Part shown: positions 14,323-20,035 of the stretch, in pieces | How positions within the stretch are numbered: position 1 is the stretch's first letter | Layout: every line of letters begins with the position of its first letter | Assembly: GCA_021414185.1 (NCBI GenBank) | Contig: JAIOOZ010000379.1 | Span: 1 to 20,383, forward strand | Source: Betaproteobacteria bacterium | Lineage (GTDB): Bacteria > Pseudomonadota > Gammaproteobacteria > Burkholderiales > SG8-41 | Reading direction: 5' to 3' | Length of the DNA stretch: 20,383 nucleotides | Notes under the pieces: generated by a model | Told to the model about the DNA's origin: nothing | What the model saw: only the letters and a program-made list of their open reading frames with translations | Database searches by the model: none | Translations under genes and position numbers: made by a program

Positions 14323-15274
14323 GCTGGGTTTGCTGCTGGAGCCGGCCAGGCTCGCCGGCAAGCCCGAGTGGTTCAACGAGTTTGCCCAGGCGCCGAACTC
14401 GATACTCTTCGACACGTTTGTCCGCATTTATTTCTGCTGCCGGCCGAAAGCCGACGCGGGCGGACAGTATGTCAGTTACTGCACCTACGTCGACCTGAAC
14501 CGCGACAACCTGTTCGAGGTCGTGAACATGGCGCGCGAGCCGGTCCTGGAATTGGGTGGGCTGGGGACCTTCGACGAATTCGGTACCTACCCCGTTTCCA
14601 CGATCCGGGACGGCGCGGACATCCTCGCCTGCTACGGCGGCTGGACGCGCTGCGAGTCCGTACCCTTCAATGTCTCGCTGGGCATGGCACGCAGCACCGA
14701 TGGCGGCAACAGCTTTGTCAAATTCGGCCCGGGGCCGGTACTGTCTCATTCCCTGGATGAGCCCTTCGTGGTCACCTCGCCAAAAATCAGGAGGTATGGC
14801 GACACCTGGTACCTGGCCTATACCGCCGGAAGAAAATGGCTTATCGCCGACGGGCGTCCGGAAGTGATCTACAAGCTGCGCATGGCGCATTCGGCGGACG
14901 GGATCCACTGGACCCGGCTCGACCGCGACATCATCACCGACAGGCTCGGCGCAGACGAAGCCCAGGCCTGCCCGGACATCTTCTTCAGCAATGGCAAGTA
15001 CCACATGTTCTTCTGCTATCGGCAGGCCACCGATTTCCGCTTCAGCCGCGAGCGGAGCTACCGCATCGGCTATGCCTCCTCCAGCGACATGCTGCACTGG
15101 ACCCGGGACGACTCGAAGGCCGGCATTGACGTCTCGGACGAAGGATGGGACAGCGAAATGGTCGCCTATCCCCACCTGTTCGAAATCGACGGGACGGTCT
15201 ACATGCTGTATCTGGGCAACCAGGTCGGCCGCCATGGATTCGGCCTGGCGCGTCTGGAAGGAGCGCTTGCCTGA
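14306..15274 (+). CDS. Beta-propeller GH43-like protein, paralogue 1
   Basis: A 322-residue protein with no signal peptide, resembling five-bladed beta-propeller glycosidase-fold proteins (GH43/GH32/GH130-like; similar domains are annotated as glucosamine inositolphosphorylceramide transferase N-terminal-like). Propeller hallmarks recur: FDTFVRIYFCCR, GMARSTDGGNSF, DTWYLAYTAG, RMAHSADGIHW, GKYHMFFCYRQ, RIGYASSSDMLHWTRD and a closing MVAYPHLFEIDGTVYMLY-like strand pair with GRHGFGLARL. The cytoplasmic location and biosynthetic operon argue against polysaccharide breakdown; it may remodel or bind the sugar product. Catalytic residues cannot be named with confidence. It overlaps the formyltransferase by 17 bp and its stop shares one base with the next start. 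Confidence 0.78.
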   Translation: MFKWNKLGLLLEPARLAGKPEWFNEFAQAPNSILFDTFVRIYFCCRPKADAGGQYVSYCTYVDLNRDNLFEVVNMAREPVLELGGLGTFDEFGTYPVSTIRDGADILACYGGWTRCESVPFNVSLGMARSTDGGNSFVKFGPGPVLSHSLDEPFVVTSPKIRRYGDTWYLAYTAGRKWLIADGRPEVIYKLRMAHSADGIHWTRLDRDIITDRLGADEAQACPDIFFSNGKYHMFFCYRQATDFRFSRERSYRIGYASSSDMLHWTRDDSKAGIDVSDEGWDSEMVAYPHLFEIDGTVYMLYLGNQVGRHGFGLARLEGALA

Positions 15275-16242
15275 TGAAATGGGAAAAGCTCGGCTTGATT
15301 TTCGACCCGTCGCAACACGATCTGGGGACCGATATCGTCGGATTTGCGCAAGGACCCCAGGCGCTGGTGTTCGACGAGTTCGTGCGGGTCTATTTCTCGG
15401 CGCGACGACAGTCGGCGAATGGCAAGTACCTCAGTTGCATCCGCTTTGCCGATTTCGACAAGGGCTTCCGGCGCGTCATCGACGTCTGCGACAAGCCGGT
15501 GATCGCCGACGGCAAGCTGGGCAGCTTCGACGAGCACGGCATATTCCCGATGAACTTCCTGCGCGTGGGCGACCGTATCCTTGGCTACACCTGCGGCTGG
15601 AGTCGCCGCGTGAGCGTTTCGATCGACATGGCCATCGGACTGGCGACCAGCGCCGACCAGGGGCGCACGTTCCAGCGGGACGGCGACGGGCCGGTCCTGA
15701 GCGCGTCACCGCACGAGCCCTTCCTGGTCGGCGATCCCTGCGTCCGCATGCACGGCAGCGTGTTCCACATGTGGTACATCTTCGGCACGCGCTGGCAGGC
15801 CCGGGATCGCGAGGAAGCGCCCGAACGCACCTACAAGATCGGCCACGCCGTGTCCGCCGATGGCCGCGAATGGACCAAAGAGGAAGCACGGCAGATCATT
15901 CCCGATCGATTGGGACCGGACGAAAGCCAGGCACTGCCGACGGTGATCGACATCGGCGGACGGCATCACATGTTCTTCTGCTACCGCGAGTCATTCGATT
16001 TCCGCCGCAACCGGGCACGAGGCTATCGCATCGGACACGCGTGGTCCGACGATCTCCGCAACTGGACACGCGACGACCAGCCGGCACTGGAAGGCACCCC
16101 GGGCGAGTGGGATGCGGACATGCAGTGCTACCCGCATGCCTTCGAGTGCGATGGCGAGGTCTATTTGCTATATAACGGCAACGAGTTCGGCCGGCACGGA
16201 TTCGGACTGGCACGACTTGACATGGACAGGATCGACCGATGA
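15274..16242 (+). CDS. Beta-propeller GH43-like protein, paralogue 2
   Basis: A second 322-residue protein, exactly the same length as its upstream neighbour and aligning with it end to end. Shared landmarks are KW.KLGL at the start, FVRVYFSAR, FDEHGIFPMNFLR (against FDEFGTYPVSTIR), HEPF/DEPF, DRLGPDESQALP/DRLGADEAQACP, HHMFFCYRE, YRIGHAWSDDLRNWTRDD, and the identical GRHGFGLARL near the C-terminus. The frame is open from 15145, but the ATG at 15274 is chosen because it matches the paralogue start and gives TGATG coupling. No signal peptide. Function as for paralogue 1: unknown, probably acting on the glycan or nucleotide sugar made by the operon. The pair arose by tandem duplication and has diverged considerably, so the two are likely not redundant. 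Overlaps the methyltransferase by 4 bp. Confidence 0.78.
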   Translation: MKWEKLGLIFDPSQHDLGTDIVGFAQGPQALVFDEFVRVYFSARRQSANGKYLSCIRFADFDKGFRRVIDVCDKPVIADGKLGSFDEHGIFPMNFLRVGDRILGYTCGWSRRVSVSIDMAIGLATSADQGRTFQRDGDGPVLSASPHEPFLVGDPCVRMHGSVFHMWYIFGTRWQARDREEAPERTYKIGHAVSADGREWTKEEARQIIPDRLGPDESQALPTVIDIGGRHHMFFCYRESFDFRRNRARGYRIGHAWSDDLRNWTRDDQPALEGTPGEWDADMQCYPHAFECDGEVYLLYNGNEFGRHGFGLARLDMDRIDR

Positions 16243-16985
16243 ACAGCGAATCAAGAGACTACAACCGCGAATTCGACAGCGACGCCGGAAGGCTCTATCA
16301 CTACGGCTTCGACCTCGACGTCATGCACCCGTACATGATCCGCTCGTTCGAGCCATTCTTCAACACAGGCACGCTGCTGGAACTGGGCAGCTTCAAGGGC
16401 GACTTCACCCGGCGCCTGCTTGACGATTTCCGCGACATCACCTGTGTCGAGGCGTCCAGCCTGGCCTGCGAGGAAGCGCGGCGCAGGCTCGGCGACCGGG
16501 TCCGCCTGGTCAACGCCACGTTCGAGCAGGCGGTGCTGCCAGAACGCTATGACAACATCGTGATGACGCACGTGCTGGAGCATCTCGACGATCCGGTCGC
16601 CCTCCTGCGGCGCGTCAATACGGAGTGGCTGGCGGAGGGCGGACGCTTCTTCCTCGCCTGTCCGAACGCCAACGCGCCGTCGCGGCAGATCGCCGTCAAG
16701 ATGGGCCTGATCACGCACAACGCGGCCGTGACCGAGGCCGAAGCCCGACACGGACATCTTCGTACCTATGCGCTCGACACGCTGGAGCGCGACGCGACGG
16801 CGGCCGGCCTGAGAATCGTGCACCGGTCCGGCATTTTCTTCAAGGCACTTGCAAATTTCCAGTGGGACAGGCTTTTGCAGACCGACATCGTATCGCCCGA
16901 TTACCTCGACGGCTGCTACGCCTTGGGCCAGCAGTACCCCGACCTGTGCTCCAGCATCTTCCTCGTCTGCGAGGCAGGGTGCTGA
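16239..16985 (+). CDS. Class I SAM-dependent methyltransferase
   Basis: A 248-residue methyltransferase with a Rossmann-like fold. SAM-binding motif I is LLELGSFKGDFT at 46-57; the acidic strand-2 end is CVEAS (~68-72); the motif around NIVMTHVLEHLDDP is typical of Methyltransf_11/23-like enzymes acting on small molecules or sugars; a later FFLACPNANAPS replaces the usual motif III. The N-terminal ~40 residues (NREFDSDAGRLYHYGFDLDVMH) are an extra cap. In this operon an O- or N-methyl on the sugar is the most plausible product, but the substrate is not shown by the sequence. The start overlaps the upstream stop by 4 bp (ATGA) and the next gene begins 1 bp after its stop. Confidence 0.88.
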   Translation: MNSESRDYNREFDSDAGRLYHYGFDLDVMHPYMIRSFEPFFNTGTLLELGSFKGDFTRRLLDDFRDITCVEASSLACEEARRRLGDRVRLVNATFEQAVLPERYDNIVMTHVLEHLDDPVALLRRVNTEWLAEGGRFFLACPNANAPSRQIAVKMGLITHNAAVTEAEARHGHLRTYALDTLERDATAAGLRIVHRSGIFFKALANFQWDRLLQTDIVSPDYLDGCYALGQQYPDLCSSIFLVCEAGC

Positions 16986-16986
16986 G

Positions 16987-18087
16987 ATGGCGGATGCGAT
17001 TGGCCTGGGCGCCGGGCCGGTCCTGATCTTTCCCGGTGGCATGCCGCGCGCGCTGGACTACCTGCGCCGGTGCCGACGCGAAGGCGTGGCGGTGATCGGC
17101 GCTTCGTCGCTGGCCTACGACATCGCCAGCGAACAATATCCATCATGGCTGCGCTTGCCGTACATTCACGAAGCCGGCTTCAATGCCGCGCTGCGCCAGG
17201 CCATCCGCGATTATGGCATCGGCGGCATCTACACGCCGAACCCGGTGATCTGGAACCACCTGCAAGGCGTGCTGGGTAATCTGGCCCCCGACGTGACGCT
17301 GGTCAACGCGTCACCAGTCGAGGAATTGATGGCCGGCTATCGCGCCACCCGGATCGATTCCCGCGAGATGCTGGCGCACCCGCTGGCGCTGGCCGTGTCG
17401 CGCACGCCGCAGCCGGCGATCGCCGAGATTGCGGTTGCCGCGCTGCTGCGCCATGCGGAGACGGTTCCCGGCATGTGCAGTCATGAGAAAACCCGTGCCC
17501 TGCACGACGTCGCGCGCCACACTGTCGCCGGCGACATTGTCGAAATCGGCAGTTGGTGGGGTAAATCGGCCTGCATCCTGGCCGACCTGGCCCGCCTTTA
17601 CGGCATCGGCCGCCTGCTCTGCGTGGACCCCTGGTCGAACGCGCATCTGGTGCAGCACGACGAGCACGGACTGGTCGACAAGGGTTCGGCGCTGATGGAT
17701 GCCGAAGAGGCGCTGACCGTATTCGAAATGAATCTCCTGCCCTTCGGCGCAAATCTCGTGAACTACCTGCGCATGCCGTCCATCGACGGGGCGAAGCATT
17801 ATCGAGACCAGCACAGCGTCACCAGCGCAGCATTCGGTACCACGAGCTACGAAGGGCGGATTGCAATCCTGCACATCGACGGCAACCATGCCTACGCCGC
17901 CGTCAAGGCGGACATCGCGGCCTGGACCGCCTTCGTTGCCGATGGCGGCTGGATCATTCTCGACGACTATACCTGGCCGTTCGGTGACGGGCCGCACCGC
18001 GCCGGCGATGAATTCCTCGCCGAATATCGCGGCCGGATCGAGTGCGCTTTCGTCATGGGCGGCGCCCTGTTCCTGCGGCTTTACTGA
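16987..18087 (+). CDS. Two-domain protein: Rossmann-like N-terminus plus SAM methyltransferase
   Basis: A 366-residue fusion. Residues ~10-125 begin with PVLIFPGGMPRALDYLRRCR and VAVIGASSLAYD, which looks like the nucleotide-binding pre-ATP-grasp (CarB-like) Rossmann domain; no ATP-grasp catalytic domain follows. Residues ~165-366 form a Methyltransf_24-type domain, with motif I DIVEIGSWWGKSA at 183-195, LLCVDPWS at 210-217, HIDGNHAYAAVKADI, and the metal-binding-like WIILDDYTWP. These are the marks of macrocin or cephalosporin-type and sugar O-methyltransferases. It probably methylates a hydroxyl on the glycan or nucleotide sugar, with the N-domain perhaps binding substrate. It is the last gene of the run, starting 1 bp after the previous stop, and is followed by pseudogenes on the other strand. 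Confidence 0.8.
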   Translation: MADAIGLGAGPVLIFPGGMPRALDYLRRCRREGVAVIGASSLAYDIASEQYPSWLRLPYIHEAGFNAALRQAIRDYGIGGIYTPNPVIWNHLQGVLGNLAPDVTLVNASPVEELMAGYRATRIDSREMLAHPLALAVSRTPQPAIAEIAVAALLRHAETVPGMCSHEKTRALHDVARHTVAGDIVEIGSWWGKSACILADLARLYGIGRLLCVDPWSNAHLVQHDEHGLVDKGSALMDAEEALTVFEMNLLPFGANLVNYLRMPSIDGAKHYRDQHSVTSAAFGTTSYEGRIAILHIDGNHAYAAVKADIAAWTAFVADGGWIILDDYTWPFGDGPHRAGDEFLAEYRGRIECAFVMGGALFLRLY

Positions 18088-18558
18088 TCTGTCAGGCGCG
18101 CAGGCCTCGCGCCAGCGCGCGAGCTTTTCCCCGAGGGACATGCCGGCGTTGGCCGAATTGGTGGAAGGCAGCACCAAAGCCCCAAAGCCCATCGCCTCGA
18201 CTTCGCGGATGCGGCGCGCCGCCATGCGGCCGTTGAAGCAGATTCGCCGTGGCGCCGGCGCCGACTCTTGCGACCTGGCAAGCGGATTCGGCACCGTGTC
18301 GCGGAGCGCGCTGTCGAGGCTGCGGGCGCGCCCGCAGGTGGCGAACACGTCCCAGATCGCGATGCCCGCCGCCTGCACCGCCGCAATGCGCGGCGCGTAG
18401 TCCATTTCCTTCAGCGGCTATTCGATCACCGCGCCGAGGATGCGCCAGAACTGGTTCTGCGGATGGGCGTAGTACTGCTGCGCGACGAGCGAAGCCGTAG
18501 ACGGAAACGAGCCCAGGATCAGCACCCGGGCTCGTTTATCGATAACGGGCGCAAGACC
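18088..18558 (-). pseudogene. Remnant of hypoxanthine/uracil-DNA-glycosylase family gene
   Basis: Read on the minus strand, the segment encodes APVIDKRARVLILGSFPS, then YYAHPQNQFWRILGAV, then an in-frame TAG at 18418-18420, then PLKEMDYAPRIAAVQAAGIAIWDV, RRICFNGRMAARRI, GALVLPSTNSANAG and SLGEKLARWREA. These are the ordered motifs of the DNA-deoxyinosine/uracil glycosylase family that excises deaminated bases (LGSxPS, YYAHPxNxFW, WDV, FNG, LPSTSPANA-like). No start codon is visible: the homology begins just after a TTCGACAAGCTCAGGG-type repeat. At the 3' end the frame runs on into the antisense of the upstream methyltransferase without a normal C-terminus. The stop, missing start and missing end together make this a dead gene rather than a lone sequencing error. 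Confidence 0.75.
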
Positions 18559-18567
18559 TTGAAGCGG

Positions 18568-18592
18568 CCGTTCGACAAGCTCAGGGCCAACG
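18568..18592. repeat. TTCGACAAGCTCAGGGC-type dispersed repeat unit
   Basis: CCGTTCGACAAGCTCAGGGC followed by CAACG matches the short repeat TTCGACAAGCTCAGGGCGAACG (reverse TGAGCTTGTCGAA) that recurs between genes in many beta- and gammaproteobacterial genomes. Here it sits between the two remnants, where the start of the glycosylase gene should be. Only one unit is present in the window, so copy number cannot be judged. Confidence 0.6.
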
Positions 18593-18616
18593 TCCAATTG
18601 CTTTGGCGCCCGCTTC

Positions 18617-19218
18617 TTAACTACCGCTCATCTCCAGCATCAACTGGTTCATGCGCTTGACGAAGGTCGCCGGGTCGTCGAGCTGGCCGCCTTCTGGCCG
18701 GCGGCCTTGAGGATGCGCGCCAGGTTGCCGGAAACGTCGTGATCGTCCGCCACCAGACAGGCCGGGCCGTCGGTCAGGCGATGCGTGACGCGCACTTCCT
18801 TGGCCCGCTCGCCGAGACTCCTGGCGATCTTCTCGGTCAGTTCCTTGAACTCGCCGGCCGCCGATTCCTGTTCCTTCTTCTCGGCCTCGTCTTCCAGCTT
18901 GCCGAGATCCAGGCCGCCCTTGGCGACGGAGACCAGTTGCTTGCCATCGAACTCGGTCAGGTGCGACACCACCCACTCGTCGACGCGGTCGGAGAGCAGG
19001 ATGACCTCGATGCCCTTCCTGCGGAAGACTTCCAGGTGCGGGCTGTTCTTCGCAGCATTGAAGGTCTCGGCCGCCGCGGCATAGACCCGGTCGCGGTCGG
19101 TGGCAGTGATCGGGTCCTTGCCGATGGTGTAGATCAGGCGGTTGTAGAGCGAACGCCGGATCGATTCGGCATCGAGCGTCGGGTGGTCAAGATCGGGCAA
19201 GGCGGCGGGCTTTTTCAT
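18617..19218 (-). pseudogene. Chimeric remnant: glgP 5' end fused to decayed htpG 3' end
   Basis: From the ATG at 19218 the first ~45 codons repeat GlgP (MKKPAALPDL, then RLIYTIGKDPITATDRD). Near codon 46-50 (YAAAA, about 19070-19085) the protein switches to the C-terminal region of the Hsp90 chaperone HtpG: ETFNAAKNSPHLEVFRRKG, LSDRVDEWVVSHLTEFDG, VRVTHRLTDGPACLV, LARILKAAGQK. At about 18683-18699 the frame breaks. The true HtpG C-terminus LDDPATFVKRMNQL followed by MLEMSGS resumes in another frame and stops at 18617, with ~45 residues missing relative to E. coli HtpG. Repeated CTGGCC at the break suggests a microhomology deletion. The ATPase domain and most of HtpG are absent, so no chaperone is made; a 189-residue fusion could be translated from the copied glgP leader. 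Confidence 0.88.
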
Positions 19219-19258
19219 TGCGAGCTCCCACGGGAAGGACGGGAAACATGATACTCGC
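19073..19258 (-). repeat. Direct repeat copy B: glgP leader and first ~48 codons
   Basis: Second copy of the glgP 5' region, offset exactly 13,280 bp from copy A and in the same orientation, with one difference (19171) across 19091-19218. It keeps the start codon, a GGGAGCTCGCA leader with a GGAG-like site, and the TATCAT box (19248-19253), but joins htpG sequence instead of the rest of glgP. Confidence 0.93.
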
Positions 19259-19293
19259 GCCGCCGACCGGAGGCGCCGGAGCGCCGGATGTCA

Positions 19294-19302
19294 TGTGATA
19301 AT
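19294..19302 (+). promoter_or_regulatory. Possible extended -10 promoter for YbjQ-like genes
   Basis: TGTGATAAT fits an extended -10 (TGN followed by GATAAT), about 90 bp before the ATG at 19394 and divergent from the copied glgP leader. No clear -35 is seen, as is common for extended -10 promoters. Confidence 0.35.
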
Positions 19303-19393
19303 GAAACCGGTCGTGCCGTCGCGAGAGCACGATGCACCCGCACCGCGGCCAACATGCGCGCGCTTGGATCAATCCGAAATATGGGGTACCCGC

Positions 19394-19732
19394 ATGACGA
19401 CCGAAATCCTGATCAGCAACCTCGACTACTATCCCGGACGACGCATCGTCCGCCATCTGGGCATGGTGCAGGGCAATACGGTGCGCGCCAAGCACGTTGG
19501 CAAGGACCTGCTCGCCAGCCTGAAGAACATCGTCGGCGGCGAACTCACGGGCTATACCGAACTGCTCCAGGAATCGCGCACGGAAGCGACCAACCGACTG
19601 CTGCAGGCGGCACAGTCGATCGGCGCGAACGCCGTGCTGAACGTCCGCTACCAGACGACCTCGATCGCCCAGGGCGCCGCCGAAACGCCGACATCCTGCT
19701 GTTCGCGGCCAAGCGGGCGCCTCCCGAAATGA
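19394..19732 (+). CDS. YbjQ/UPF0145 domain protein, C-terminus altered by likely frameshift
   Basis: 112 residues as read. The domain is the YbjQ/UPF0145 (DUF74, heavy-metal-binding-domain) fold, an oligomeric beta-alpha protein of uncertain role: YYPGRRIVRHLGMVQGNTV, then DLLASLKNIVGGELTGY, then EATNRLLQAAQSIGANAVLNV. After SIAQGAAE the frame yields an unlike tail (TPTSCCSRPSGRLPK), whereas the +1-shifted frame gives the expected final strand ADILLFAAKRAPPE and runs on without a stop into the next domain. One missing A in GAAAC near 19682-19685 would explain it. The intact ancestor was probably a ~213-residue double-domain protein, or this is a sequence error. Frame continuity favours the start MTTEIL; an upstream in-frame ATG at 19301 has no homology. 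Confidence 0.7.
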   Translation: MTTEILISNLDYYPGRRIVRHLGMVQGNTVRAKHVGKDLLASLKNIVGGELTGYTELLQESRTEATNRLLQAAQSIGANAVLNVRYQTTSIAQGAAETPTSCCSRPSGRLPK

Positions 19733-20034
19733 CCGGGGTCGATTCCGTCCTGGTTTCGGGCAGCGCCGTGATTTCCTCGGACTATTTCAAGTGGTTCGTC
19801 GCCGGCCTGCGCAAGATCTTCGGCGGCCGCTTCCGCGTCTATGAAACCCTGCTCGACCGCGCCCGGCGCGAATCGATACTGCGCCTCAAGCAGCAGACCC
19901 GGGAACTGGGCGGGAATGCGATCTTCAACGTCAAGTTCGAAAGCTTCAACGTCACCATGGGTGCGCGCGGTGGCATCGCCGCCATCGAAATCCTGGCCTA
20001 CGGCACTGCCCTGGTCCCGAAACGGACCGGCTGA
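19729..20034 (+). CDS. YbjQ/UPF0145 domain protein (second domain)
   Basis: 101 residues from the ATG at 19729, which overlaps the upstream stop as ATGA. It is a complete YbjQ/UPF0145 domain, comparable with 107-residue E. coli YbjQ: VLVSGSAVISSDYFKWFVAG, then LRKIFGGRFRVYETLLDRAR, then QTRELGGNAIFNVKFESFNV and a final AAIEILAYGTALV strand. The same frame is open upstream through the last strand of the first domain, so in an unshifted version this would be the second half of one protein. If translated alone, the ATGA overlap would allow coupling. It is followed 1 bp later by the GTG of the peptidase-like gene. Such pairs next to M48 peptidases suggest an envelope-linked job, but the function is not known. 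Confidence 0.75.
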   Translation: MTGVDSVLVSGSAVISSDYFKWFVAGLRKIFGGRFRVYETLLDRARRESILRLKQQTRELGGNAIFNVKFESFNVTMGARGGIAAIEILAYGTALVPKRTG

Positions 20035-20035
20035 C

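Noticed and set aside
17311..18405. A 364-codon minus-strand ORF across the terminal methyltransferase.
   Set aside because: Only its first ~100 codons resemble a DNA glycosylase; the rest is antisense read-through of the methyltransferase. Reported only as a pseudogene at 18088-18558.
18568..18592. CRISPR or attachment site around the short repeat.
   Set aside because: Only one repeat unit is present, with no spacers, leader, integrase or tRNA nearby.
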